A DNA stretch of 64,000 nucleotides from Cycas panzhihuaensis (Eukaryota > Cycadophyta), in NCBI GenBank assembly GCA_023213395.1, contig CM041465.1:104725741-104789740 (forward strand), in the 5' to 3' direction. The first letter of the stretch is position 1, and every line of letters starts with the position of its first letter. Positions 24,411 through 36,148 of the stretch are shown here, piece by piece. The position numbers and the translations under genes are program-made. The notes under the pieces are model-generated. The model was not told the DNA's origin. It ran no database searches and saw nothing but the letters and a program-made list of their open reading frames with translations.

Positions 24411-25095
24411 TGTTAGATAATATAACAACAATGTTTTCAATGCTAAAAGTTTGACAGGTTAGCAGCATGGTTTCCCCCCCAAACTTCCTTGAGAGGATCT
24501 AAGAGGGGTGGGAGCTTCCCTTAGCCAGGAAGGGGGGGTGGGGGGCCTAGACCCCCACACCCACCCCCGCGTACACATGCATGAGCAAAAAAAGAGGGTT
24601 TGAGGGTAATAGCCCCCAACTCAAAAAACTAGCACTAAAAAACATACTAAATTATAAGGAGAATCAGGGTCGTTCATTCTAAATACCTTAGATTTTATGG
24701 TCGAGATTTGTGCCTTATATGACTCTCTCATATAGCCTGATTTAGGGTGTTTTTTCATTATGTTGATGGTGTTTGATGTATTGAATATACTGTGAGGAGT
24801 TAGACAACTGGTTATTGCTACTGTGAGCATTCTACTGTAAATTATGTATATTTCTCTATTCTTTGATAATAAAGATCAATACCTTTCCTATGTGGATATT
24901 TCCTAGCACACTACTAAGGTTTTACAACGTTATATCAGGTGTATATGTGCTGCTTTAATTTTCTAATTTATTTATTATATTATCTCTGGTTTAAGAACTT
25001 GTATGTTGAATTTTAGTTTTGATTCCTATAACTAGTTACGAAATAGTTTAGATCTTGGTGGAGGTTTTGGTTATTGGGACCTAGTTTGCTTAACA
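24411..25095 (+). repeat. Copia-4 3' LTR
   Basis: It starts TGTTAGATAAT and ends CTTAACA, preceded by the purine-rich AAGGTTGAAAT. It aligns with 19730-20389. Its G-rich segment (24520-24590) is longer and rearranged. Confidence 0.9.
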
Positions 25096-28000
25096 ACATT
25101 TACCTAACCCATAAGCACCCTAGGTCCCTACAAACAAAACTATCCATAATATAAACTACTTCAAAAATGATGACGCGTTTTTAAAGCACCTAGTGGGTTC
25201 GTCGCCCAATTTACCTTCTAGACACCACAAACTGGGTTTCTAGAAATATTTGGTCATTAGATCTCCATTAGTTGGCCTTGATAAAATAAGCCTTCCACCT
25301 AATCCACTAATTGACCAAGATCCTATTTACTTTGAAGAGGGGAATAGATTATGTACAAGGGCAACCAAGGATATCATCCTTGCCCCTGATAGGGTTATTA
25401 AGATCAGAGTTGACTGTTTCCCCCCAATAAGTTAGGGAATACAAAGAGCTCTTCCAAGAATTTCATGATGTATTTGTATGGGACTACATAGACATGAAGA
25501 CCATTGATCCCAATATCATCACTCACAACCTTACAACCATCCCAAGTGCTCGGCCTATAAGGCAAAAATAATATCCCCTACACCCTTAGTTATCGACTGT
25601 AGTTAAGATGGAGGTTAAAAAGTTGAAAATGTTGCATAATGTAGGTCTTATCACCTCTATTGACTACCCAAAATGGGTATCCAACATAGTCTCAGTTGCC
25701 AAAAAGAATGGGACCATATGCATTTATGTGGATTTTAAGGATATTAATAATGCTTGTCCCAAGGACAACTTCCCCATACCGTTTATTGACTAAATTATTG
25801 ATTGTACCGTGGGGTTTGAAGTTATGTCCTTGGTGGATGGCTTCTCAAGTTACAATCAAATACAAATATCCCTTAAAGACTACCATAAGACTACCTTTAC
25901 AACTCCTTAGGGAACGTTTAATTACAAGGAAATGCCCTTTAACTTAAAAAATTGGGGTAATATATTAAAGAGTCATGCATTTCATCTTCTGTGAACTCAT
26001 TAATAAGATTGTTGAGATCTTTATGGATGATTTAATAGGCCTTTCCTATAACAGGCTTGATCAGCTTGCAGACCTAAGAAAGATATTCCTCAGATGCTGC
26101 AAATATTGCACCATCCTTAATCTACTTAAATGTGTTTTTGCAGTGACAGTTGGTAAACTCTTGGGCTTCCTAGGTTCACAACAAGGAAACCAAGTTAACT
26201 TTGACAAAGTCAAAGCTATAATAGAGATGCCTCCTCCAAGGACCCAATGATAAATTAAGTCATTCCTGGGATGTTTAGGTTTCTTAAGGTAATTTTAGCA
26301 AAATTTACCATTAAGTAAAGCCATTAAGAAACCTACTCAAGAAGAGGACCCCATTCATTTGGTCCCCTAAGGCCCAAGAAGTTATTCAAGATCTTAAGAG
26401 AGCCCTTGTTTCATCCCCCACATTGGCCCCTTCATTATTTGATTAGTCATTCATCCTTTATACATTGACCATTGAAGAATCCATCAATGTCATGCTTGCC
26501 CAAGAAGATGACTCTAAAACTAAGAGGGCCATTTACTTTATAAGTTGAACCCTCATAGCAGCTAAAGTAAACTACCTATTGGTTGAAAAAGAGTGTCTGG
26601 CATTGGTATTCACTATCAAGAAGCTTCGCCACTACCTCCTTGATAATACTACTCATATCATAGTCCAATCAGACCCCCTATGCTACCTAATGTCTAGGTC
26701 TGATCTAATCGGGAAAATAGACAAATGGGCCATCCTCCTCCAAGAATATAACTTGAAAGTTGTCAACCATAAATCTAAGAAGGGTATGACCATGAATGAG
26801 TAACTACTTAATGCCCCCCTCCCCAATTCTATAAATACCCTCGCTGATGACTCCTTATTGGATGAACAGTTTCTAGCCCTTCAATAAGCTGACAAGCATC
26901 CCTTGGTTGATAGCGAATGGTATGATGGCATCATCAATTATTTAATGCAATAGAAATACACTACAGATGCCAATGCAAAGGTCAAGCTATGTATAAGAGG
27001 CTTTACTTGATAATATTTTCTCATTGAAGACATGTTGTACAAATAGTCGTTTGATGATATCCTCCTCCACTACATTAATCCCTAAGAGACTGACCAAGTC
27101 CTCTGTGAGTGTTATGACAACATATGCAGTGGATATTTTGGCAACCAATCCATGGCCCAATGAATTCATTGTATAGGTTTCTATTTTCCAACCCTCTTTA
27201 AGGACACTCATACCTATGCCCTATAATGTTGGAAATGCTAAAAGCATTCCAATGTCATACACCAACTTTCTAAAGTGTTGCATGAAATTATATTGCCATG
27301 GCCATTCTCCTAATGGGGCCATGACCTCAATGGGGCTATCATGCCCCCTTCCTTGGCCCAACATAAGTTCATTATGACATCCATGAAATACTTTACCAAA
27401 TGGACCAAGACTATCCCCTTATCTTCTACGATAGGCAAAACAATCACCACCTTCATCTTCCAACATATCATTTGTAGATTTTGGGTCCCCAATGTCCTTA
27501 TCATGGACAACGGAACCCTATTCTATAATAAGAAGATGGGTAAGCTTTGTAAAAGCTTAAGAATCTCTCATAAAACTTCATCTCCATACTACCCCCAAGC
27601 TAATGGCTAGATCGAGGTTTTCAACAAGACCTTAGTCAATATCCTAAAGAAGACCATTGCCCAATCCTAATAGGATTAGCACCTTCAACTCCACTTGACC
27701 CTATGGGCCTATTGAATGTCCATTAGGATGGTTATGGGCATGACATCATTTTCCTTGGTCTACAAATTAGAGGTGGTATTGCCCCTTGAAGTTGAAATTC
27801 CATCTTTACGGGTTTCTGTTAAAGAATTTATAGATGGAGAGTGGTGTTGCCAAGCCTGTCTTCTTAATCTTGAGGCATTAGATGAAAAATGCCTTGATGC
27901 CTACCAAGCTAATGTACCGTCAAAGGCTAAAGCCCAAAAGACGCATGATAAATGACTATGACCATGACCCCTAGTCCCTAGGGACCAAATCCTCAAACCA

Positions 28001-28135
28001 GAGTATTTACAGGTAGGCCCTTTTGTTATTGTCGAAAGCCTCAATAACGACGCATATCAGATTGTTACATTAGAAGGCCTTGAATTCAAGAAAGTTATTA
28101 GTGGGCAATTCCTTAAGAGATTTTATAGTTGACCT
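25096..28135 (+). pseudogene. Tat-C pol (RT, RNase H, integrase), broken
   Basis: The sequence is collinear with Tat-A pol. RT starts with MEVKKLKMLHNVGLITSIDY at 25608 and keeps VDFKDINNACPKDNFP. A frameshift lies near 25960. It then keeps the catalytic EIFMDDLIG near 26010 and LLGFLGSQQGNQVN. RNase H has ESINVMLAQEDDS, VEKECLAL and IIVQSDP. The integrase zinc region includes CECYDNICSGYFG and CWKC. In the core, GHDL, IMDNGTLF and IEVFNKTL keep D, D and E, with a stop replacing Gln just before IE. The C-terminal part ends near QFLKRFYS at about 28133. Stops are frequent. Confidence 0.85.
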
Positions 28136-28165
28136 ATTGGCCCTCCAATATAGGGGGGCAGCTGA

Positions 28166-28285
28166 ACTATGCTTTGATACAAGCTTAAACTGTTAACCAT
28201 GCTCTGGTATGAGCCTAAACTACCAACTATGCTATGGTGTGAGCCTAAAATGATAAACCCTTACTCCAAAATAAGCCTAAACTAC
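28166..28285 (+). repeat. Four 30-nt tandem repeats after integrase (10-residue unit)
   Basis: Units start at 28166, 28196, 28226 and 28256, all exactly 30 nt. In frame the second and third give MLWYEPKLPT and MLWCEPKMIN. A single related copy lies at the same place in Tat-A (52858-52887, 26 of 30 identical to unit 2) and in Tat-D (32022-32051). I read the unit as the end of the pol polyprotein, amplified only in Tat-C. Confidence 0.75.
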
Positions 28286-28695
28286 TTTTGTTCAGGAGAT
28301 CAAGCACCCCCCAAAAGGGGGCATGGTGCCAAACTACACCCATCCCATTTCTTAGCTCTAAAGAGCTTAAACTATTTACGCCCATGTGATTGTTGCCCCT
28401 AAAGGTAGTATCGCACTATGTAGCATCCTCTACCTTTGACCACCCTTGGCTGTTAGCTAGACATACCCCACAATGAGGGTGTAGGACTCCTCTATGAGTA
28501 TAAATTGGTAAAAAAACACATGACATCATTTCATTTGGATAGTATGTATGTGTTATATATGTGAGTTATGATGCCATGCACAAAAGAAGATGTTAAGTTA
28601 AACATACATAAAAATAAGCACATACACATAAAAGAATGATTAAATACATAAGAATACATTGACATAGCAAATATACAAAGATACAAAAGAATGAT
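28286..28695 (+). other. Tat-C spacer between pol and antisense gene
   Basis: This is AT-rich sequence without a recognised gene. It lies between the ends of two convergent units, pol (plus) and the PMD-like gene (minus). Confidence 0.5.
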
Positions 28696-28733
28696 GGGGT
28701 ACTAATTAGTCCCCATATATATACATACATATA
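28696..28733. terminator. Hairpin plus TA tract between convergent genes (Tat-C)
   Basis: GGGGTACTAATTAGTCCCC is almost perfectly self-complementary and is followed by an (AT/AC)n tract. Tat-A has GGGGTAATTGGTACCCC next to a TA repeat at the equivalent place (52392-52437). A transcript-end function is a guess from position. Confidence 0.35.
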
Positions 28734-28929
28734 CAAAAGGTGAGTATAATGTGGATATGGACATAATGAGCCATGAGGAAGCTGAAATCCTTTTAAGGGT
28801 ATACAATCACCCAATAAGACCTAGGTATACATAAGCTCCATACCCCCAGAGGTCTAACTTTACTCTACAAAAATATATAAGCCCCCCCAATGCCCTCAAG
28901 GGGTGTCATCTCTTAGTTGTGACCTCCTC

Positions 28930-30690
28930 TCCTTCATTGTCAAAGTGCCCCTAACACTCCTCCTCAACTACTATAAAGGCACAACCTCGCTCCCCTCATC
29001 CTACAGTCGATCCTTTGTCAACAATGTGATGTCATTGTGCTATGGCTCTGTAAAGAACAAGCTACCATTTGGGCTACTAATTGGTCATATCAAGATTAGA
29101 GATTCTCCTTCTCCACCTGAACCTCCTCAAGTTTCCCTCATAGCACAACAATTTGAACCTCTACTCCAAGAACCATTTGTAAGGGAGTTGATACAACTAG
29201 GGGCACCTCCCCCTCTCCTCATGCCTCCAACTCCCTCACTTAGGCCTGTAACTGGGTCCTCTCTACATGCAATTAGGTTCTCTCCACCTGGAAGTGATCA
29301 CACTCAATCCAAAATTGGTCCCTATCTGATCAGAGTTCATAGACCTCTATAACCCACATCTCTCACCCTTAGTGGAGGAGCAAAAATTGTTGTATGAGGA
29401 TGTGCCAATGCTATCTTCCCACTATCAACTATAGGAGGCTAGCCCTCCACATGTACCATTAAGAAGAGTTCAACAACTATACGAATGATCAACTCTAGTT
29501 TAAGAACCTCTCCTGCCAATAAAATAAGTCCATGTATTAATAGTCATTCTATGAAAATTAGCATATAATCAAATGACATAAAGTTAAAATGGACTAAAAT
29601 AAATTAGCACAAGGTAATACCTCTCAAAGGTGGCTCTTCTAGAACTAGTGTGACCTCTTAACCAACCCTCTCACCCTTCGTGTCGGTAGCATGTGCCTCC
29701 TCACCACTAGTAGCCTCTACCTCCTCTTCCTCACCTCTAGCAGCCTCGTCACCCCCAGTGACCTCCTCTTCATCTCCTTCCTCCTCTCTGGCCTTCGTTA
29801 TTGCCTTATCATGGCCCCCTCCCCCTCTTGGTCATTATCCCAATGGACACCTCGATAAGATGCCTCATGTAGTCATCTAAGGTTAGAAGATCTAATGATG
29901 TGGCATTAATTGGTTGCCTAACCTACTCTAGCTCTCTATGGCTTTGAAAGCATGATGGCCACTTATGGATTATATCCTTGCTTGTTGCTACTGGTTGTAA
30001 CCCTCTGATAGGCCCCACTCCATAAAAATGGTCAAACAACCAACACTAGAGGATAGAACAGTATGAGAATCCCCTATGCCCTGCCACCTGTATCTAATCT
30101 AATTGGGCACGGATGTTGGTCACTATGAGGGCTGCACAATCTAGCTACTCCTTGCCCTCACATCGATAGATAGCATCCATCCACCCATCTGGAACCTCTC
30201 TCTAATTCTGTCATTGGAAAATCTAGAACAAAATGGTAAAAGTAATCAACTTCCTCATGCGATGAATACCTACCATCATAATATTCCTCATGCTCCTCGC
30301 TTGTCAATCCTAGTATCCCTTACCATAGAAGTAGTGAGTTACTACTTGATGTGTGTCCTTAATACTAGGTAAGATCCCCAGCTCAGAATGTGCTCCCCTT
30401 GTTGGCAATCCCAATACCACTCATACATCTTTGGTGGTGATAGTGGCATCCCCTATGCTTAATAAGTGCAAGACTTACCTCCTCCTGTCCTAATGGGATA
30501 TGATATTAACTAGTAAGGCCTGATCTGACACATGCTGATGCATTCTAACCACCCTTAATAATCTGTAGTGCCTCAGTACCTCCTAGTCATGAGTCATCAT
30601 TAGATCTACTAGGCCCAGCATCAACGTACCTATATTTTTGCAATTATTGATCATGATAACAGCCTAAAACAACATACCAAAAAAATCCCA
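28930..30690 (-). pseudogene. Tat-C antisense plant-mobile-domain-like gene
   Basis: Reading the minus strand downward from about 30660, it shows VSDQALLVNIISH and GDATITTKDVWVVLGLP. It continues with MRKLITFTILFWIF, VPDGWMDAIYRCEGKE and WLFDHFYGVGPIRG. These align block by block with the Tat-A gene at 50290-52300. The pattern of an LL..I..W line, then a (V/I)T..D(V/I)W..LG line, then an F-rich core is that of the plant mobile domain (MAIN/MAIL1-like and PP7-long-form proteins). An acidic Glu/Gly linker follows (29880-29650), then a tail with APPLRVRDV matching Tat-A TPLARVRDI. A coiled-coil is not clear in this copy. Several stops and frameshifts are present. Confidence 0.75.
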
Positions 30691-30699
30691 CAAGTTAGT

Positions 30700-32051
30700 C
30701 ATCCAATGCCTAATGAGGAGTTGGATGATTCCCTTCTCGATGATCATATTGTCTATGCCAACATTTCCAAAGATGAATTTGGATGGTATATTGACATCAT
30801 CTACTTCTTGCAAGACTAATCCTAACCTACAAATACAAACTACAAAGGCAAAAAGAGAATTAAGGATACAACTAGACATTACACTCTCCTTAGTGACATG
30901 CTTTACAAGCATTCATTCAATGGCATCCTTCCTAGATACCTTAATCTCTCTGAAACTTAATCTATCTTAAGTGAGTGCCATGATAGTGTTTATGATGGGC
31001 ACTTTGGCAATCATGTCATAACCTAATGCATCTTGTGTATGGGCTACTATTGGTATTCTCTCTTTTTAATGCTCGTGCATATATTTGCCAATGCAAAAAA
31101 ACCCAAGTTCATGTTGATCTTATCCATTAGTACTCTACATCTATAATGGGAATTATTTTCCCTTGGCCCTTTTTGTAGTGACTTAGTCTTTACTAGTCAA
31201 ATTCTTCCTTCTTTCTCTACTAGCCATAATTTTATCATCACAACCATAGAATATTTTACCAAGTGGAGTGAAGCGGCTCCACTTACTTTGACCACTAGAA
31301 AGCCCATTGCAACCTTTATTTTCCATCACATCATTTGCTGCTTCAGGGTTCATGATATCATCATCACAGACAATGGAACCCATTTTATAATAAAGATGTT
31401 GATGAGTTATATTTGAAGCTCTTAATCACCCATCTGACTTCATCCCCCTATTACCCTCAAGCTAATGGACAAATTGAAGCCTTTAATCAAACATTAGCCA
31501 AAATAGTTTCTATCTCCTAGAGGGTTTGGCATGTTCAACTCTTTCTAGTGTTCTAGGCATATCATATATCCATTTGGATTGCTACAAGGATGACAACCTT
31601 TTCAATCATTTATGGAAATAAGGATACTTTATCACTTGAAGTCAAAATTTGTTATTTCAAATTTGTCTCAAAGAGTTCACCCATGATAAATGGTTGTGCC
31701 AAGCTTGCCTACTTGAGTTAGAACAATTTGATGAGGCATGACTTCGTGCTTACTGAATTATTATCTCCTCAAAGAAAAATGCACAAGTTGCCTATGATAA
31801 AAACTTATCACTGTAAAAATTTAAAGCCAATGACAAGGTGTTAAAGCTTGAATATCTCCATGAGAAACAACACAAGCTTGCACCTAAGTGGGTCAGTCCT
31901 TACCTTGATATTAAGGATCTTAATAATAGAGCCTATTGCATTTCACTAATAGATAGGATTGAACTTGAGAGTCCAATCACCTTTCGATTCCTTTGTTTAT
32001 ACTATGCCTAACTCACTACCTTATTTACTCTACAATGAGCCTAAACTACAA
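30700..32051 (+). pseudogene. Tat-D integrase, broken
   Basis: The frame begins in the linker (NEELDDSLLDDH). It continues with HYTLLSDMLYKHSFN, CHDSVYDGHFG and CMGYYW, which are the HHCC zinc region and the GYYWP block. The core keeps FIITTIEYFTKWSEAAPL and IITDNGTHF, while the Glu region needs a frameshift. The sequence ends with LLYNEPKLQ, which is the 30-nt motif at 32022-32051. It is collinear with Tat-A 54200-52858 on the other strand and more decayed. Confidence 0.8.
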
Positions 32052-32879
32052 CTTGTACATTCTTTGATTCATGCTTGTTATCTAGGTCTATTTCCATTCT
32101 TTCTCATTTTCTAAGTTTTTCAGATTGAGACTTGGAGTAATAGATAACAATTAAGTTGTATCCCTGAGAAGAGAAGAATTGCTTTGAGAAACTAATGAAA
32201 GGTTAGGTCGATAATTTCTTTGATAACTTTGTGGCTAAAGGACCTTTATCATTGTAGTATCCAGGTTCATTTCCCCTAAGTAAAAGAACCATCAAGTTCT
32301 TTTATCAAGGGATAAATATCCTTAAGAGAATTAGCATTTGAATAAACATTGGTTGGGTATACATAATGCCAATGGCCACTCACACACCATTTCTTAGGTG
32401 CTACAAATAGAATCATGCCTTATCTCCCTTAAAAGAGATTGGTAGGATCAAAGGGAGTCTTACCATATTGCATATTATCTCCTGCAAGTGATTATTTTGG
32501 TGGTTGTTTATAGTAGTCAATTCTCATCTTAGGAGGAACACCCCTTATGGTTTCTCAAAGTATTTCTCTTTCTTTATTGACGCATCTTAATCAATTTTTA
32601 TTGCTTTTTGCCTTCTTTTAGAACTTTGTCTCCTATTAATACATCTTGTTTCTTATATTTGTCATGTACATGGTTAGTCTACAACATATAGGGGGAAATA
32701 GAGGAATACGTAAGAGTCAATAAAGCATAAACCATTTACTAATTGTAAAAAATAGGATATACACAACACACACATATCAAAATGTCATGTATAAAGTTGT
32801 GGTGTAGTCCTAACTTCCATGAGCGCTCATAATGCCCTGTAGAGCTACAATAATCATTCTTCATAGTCATGGAGTAGAC
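32052..32879 (+). other. Tat-D spacer between integrase and antisense gene
   Basis: No gene was recognised. The spacer lies between convergent units as in Tat-A and Tat-C. I did not find a clear counterpart of the GGGG hairpin here. Confidence 0.4.
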
Positions 32880-34330
32880 TTACATAATCTCTAATGTCCT
32901 TCCCACTCTTGGAGCATCTCTTAGGGTTGCACACTATGTGCATTGTCTGATGGGCCATCCCCATCATCTCCTTCATCTTTGTTGCCTTTCCCACTATATG
33001 CGCTTGCCTCTGAGCCTATAAAATTGGTCATCTTCCTAGTCAACGTAGTGCAACCTTCACAACTACATGGTCCTCCTCCATAATGGCATTAATGGCCCTT
33101 AGTTCAACCACTTACCTCTCAAGATCTCTCACTTAAGTATCAAACATGTGGAGCATCTCTCGTGCTCTATAGATGACTGCCAAATGGGACCTATCTGCCC
33201 TATAAAGAATCACCTCCTTGGCACCACATAAAGAAGGCTCCCTTGGCCTCTGCATTATGGATAGAATCACATCTAAACTCTGATATATAACTGCTCGACT
33301 GACCATGTCCCCTCATACAAAAAATGTTCATATTAGTTTTGCATTCATTTAGGAGCAAATAATTAAAGAAAATCAACTAAAAACAATAAAATAAGTTGTA
33401 AGGGTTTACTTGATACATCTCCTTTATCCTAGCCCTAACTTTCTCTATCACCACCACCTTGTGGTGGGCTCCCTTTGTCTTATGGTGGCCTTTCTCTAGC
33501 CCTATAATTCCCTCTGTGGCCTCCTCCTCTATCATCATCCTCTCCATTATAGGCCTAAGCAATCCCTGCATATATATCTATAATCAGGTTAGCCTGCATG
33601 GTAGTATCCAAAGGCAATGCCCCTAAAGATCTCACTACACTCTCCTTAAGGTGCCTAGGCATCTACCTCATCACCCATCAGTTCATCACTAACTTCTCTC
33701 CCCTTAAATCCTTCATAATTATTGAGGGTGTATGATGCTTATGTGATCAAACAATGATGCCTAAAGAATTGAGCAATATAAGAGCCCTCCCTTACTCCAT
33801 AGTTTGATTGCTATCAACTACTCTTGCATGTAGCACATAATGAGTGAGGCCTAGTTATACCCTGCTTCCCTAGTACACCTCCCAATGACTAGGACCTATC
33901 TACCTATAATGCCAAAGTAATTCTACTAGCTAGATATCTCAAACATTATAATTAGGGATAAATTTTTTTGCCTTAGAGGTATCCATCCATGTCTCGTATG
34001 GCCTAAGGGTCCACTCCACTATGGACCTAATAATCAACATATCCTATTAGATAAGTTCATGCCTAACCTTATGTCCTATCTACAGGCATAGAGGTAATCC
34101 TCACCCTCCTCCCTCAATTAGAAATACCTCAGATCCTCCAAACATCCTTATGGGTGATTCATAGATCCCTTGCGACTTTGAAATGAAAGACGTTATCCTC
34201 TAGCACCCAATGGTTAAGAAGACCTACTAGCAACCTTGTATCTATTGCCAATAAACTAGAAAAGCATGCCCTTAGTACCCCATACCTTTATAGCATAGTC
34301 TTGCCACCATTAATCAGGCCATCTATAATC
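32880..34330 (-). pseudogene. Tat-D antisense plant-mobile-domain-like gene with coiled-coil tail
   Basis: From about 34230 on the minus strand it reads TRLLVGLLNHWVLEDNVFHF followed by ITHKDVWRI, the diagnostic opening of the PMD core. Acidic and Gly-rich residues (GEDDDRGGG) mark a linker near 33540. From 33300 to 32900 the tail reads AREMLHMFDT, VRDLER and VVELRAINAIMEED, with the heptad-like spacing of a coiled-coil. The three-part layout matches Tat-A. Stops are common, and the middle of the PMD core is poorly readable. Confidence 0.65.
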
Positions 34331-34514
34331 TCTCAAAGAAGGTTGTCATCATTATCTTGTGATCTCACATGTCAAACTCCTTTCAAGGTCAAACATGATA
34401 AATTGATCAGTCCTAGTGTAAGATATTCATTCTACTCTCTACATTCTTTATTCAATCAAAATTTTCTATTAAAGCCATTAGTTCTAGACAAAAGACTTTA
34501 TTTTCTCTTAAATT

Positions 34515-34690
34515 TCTTGTATTGATGGTATGACCCCATCAATTTCTAATAGGCACCATCAAACTCAGAGTGATCTTATTATAACTTTTTACAGTACCTC
34601 AAAATTTCATAGGGGCATTGTCAAAATTGTGATAGTATAAAAGAGAAATTGATGGTACTCATTGAATGGTGATGGGTTGATATTGTTAAA
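34515..34690 (-). promoter_or_regulatory. 20-bp periodic repeats upstream of Tat-D antisense gene
   Basis: TGATAGTATAAAAGAGAAAT starts at 34630, TGATGGTACTCATTGAATGG at 34650 and TGATGGGTTG at 34670, an exact 20-bp register. A hairpin (ATTGATGG and CCATCAAT arms) lies near 34522-34544. The flanking TTGTCAAAATTGTGAT is also found in the Tat-D LTR at 41302. The block lies about 200-350 bp upstream of the antisense gene. Confidence 0.45.
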
Positions 34691-35630
34691 ATATAAAAAC
34701 ATTTTGAGAAAATCAAATTAAAATCATTTAAAAGAGTTTTAATAGTTAAGAGTCCATCCCACAATTCCATTGAGTATAACAACCCATGATTTGAAAGAAA
34801 CTAGGACTAATTTGTTCTTCCTTTGATCATTCTAGATGAACTCCAACATTGAAACCCTCTTTCCCTTATAAAACCCTTTTTAATTTTTATTAAAAATAAA
34901 AAGTTGAACCATTAAAACTTACTAAATATGGTCATTGTGAATCCATGGTCTCGCTAGCTCCCCATTACAACTTACGACTCATCAAACAAATCCTCGGTTG
35001 TCTTATAGTGAGTAGATCTCCATCATCTGTGGTTTTCATTTTGGAAACGGGTTGATAAGCATGAATAGATTTTTATCCCTTTTTATAGATTTTTCAATTT
35101 GTTTGTTGTTTAAATAATTATTTGGCGTATGTTTTCTTTATTGTCTCTTTTGTTTGATCCCATTTTCTTCTGTGTTTTACAATATTTTATAGGTTATTGT
35201 GCTCTTTTAACCTAGTTTAGTGATTTAGTTTAGTTTTTTTGGACTCATATGCCCTTTGATTATAAGCCCCCTTTTCCCTTTGAAATTGCCTAATTCTAAT
35301 CATCATCATGTTAGCCCTTTTATTTTTATTCCAGTTTCACTCTCTTTGGGTTTCTCATCATTTTCCACCTAGTTTCACATCTATTTGTTGTAGTGAATGA
35401 GGATCAATTCAATGTTTGTTTCACTTCCAACTAGGCTTTAATTATTTAGTTGTAGCATGCTTTGACCTCTAGTATCCCTTTACTTTCTTATTGCTTTTGT
35501 TCCCCCATCTGCATCATAAGTCCATTAATAATCACACTCGTACATCATTTATTCAAGGACTACTAGTTCTAAAAATTCTTTTCATTTCTTAGGATTAATT
35601 TATTAGAATTTTTAATTCTCTCTGATGCTA
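34691..35630 (+). other. Unassigned AT-rich stretch
   Basis: T-rich sequence with no supported gene lies between the Tat-D antisense gene's upstream region and element E. Position suggests it is Tat-D spacer. The last bases before 35631 loosely resemble a Met primer site read on the minus strand (TAGCATCAGAG). Confidence 0.35.
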
Positions 35631-36148
35631 TATTAGAATGTACTTATCATGTGTAGTAGAATCATATCAATCAAGTATAATGAATAAATTATATCATGAG
35701 CATTATGTATATAAATGATGTATTATAACATAAATATATCAAGTAATATCATAAATATAAAGTAATAAGTATTCAATAATCATTCACCATAATGAAATGA
35801 GCAATGCATCACAAGAGACAACAATTTTATACGTGGAAAACCTAGGTAGAGAAAACCACGAGAGAAGGTTAAAGTCAGTAGCTTTGATTTATTATGATCT
35901 CCAAATGATTATAAAATTGATCCTTTCTTGAAATTTCTTAAGTTCTCAAGTGATGTGTGTACATGTTTATAGATACAATCTTCTCATGAATAGCCTCTAA
36001 TATCTTTGAGTCTTTTTATCATCTAATAGGATTTATACATGAATATATGTGTTGATCTCACTTAATAATATTTTTATATGTGGGATAATGTGAGTTTATA
36101 ATAGTACATTAAATATTATATATGTGAGAATAATTATGTATTCCAACA
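35631..36148 (-). repeat. Element E 3' LTR
   Basis: In plus orientation it runs from TATTAGAATG to ATTCCAACA, so on the minus strand it starts TGTTGGAAT. It aligns with 39379-39902. Confidence 0.85.

Larger units (their letters stand above)
19730..25095 (+). mobile_element. Copia-4, complete defective Tork-like Ty1/copia element
   Basis: The LTRs span 19730-20389 and 24411-25095. The target duplication ACATT is exact on both sides (19725-19729 and 25096-25100). The primer site is TGGTATCAGAACC. Gag and pol follow in copia order, and the segment before the 3' LTR reads CAAGGTTGAAAT. The style of gag and pol (QGLYRALVGK, RSMLSNAG, WKVQ-type RT) fits the Tork/Tnt1 group. The host on both sides is Tat-C pol. 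All domains carry stops, and the RT active-site motif is deleted. Confidence 0.93.
19497..30690 (+). mobile_element. Tat-C, gypsy Tat-type element interrupted by Copia-4
   Basis: This is the plus-strand host of two insertions: Tat-B at its left end and Copia-4 at 19730-25095. What remains runs from the protease-RT linker through RT, RNase H, integrase, a four-copy 30-nt repeat, a hairpin and TA tract, and an antisense PMD-like gene. Gag, both LTRs and the primer site are absent. At about 30690 it joins Tat-D in the middle of that element's RNase H-integrase linker. Confidence 0.8.

Noticed and set aside
28903-29352. 149-codon plus-strand frame after Tat-C integrase
   Set aside because: It overlaps the tail of the antisense PMD-like gene, and the conserved blocks shared with Tat-A are on the minus strand.
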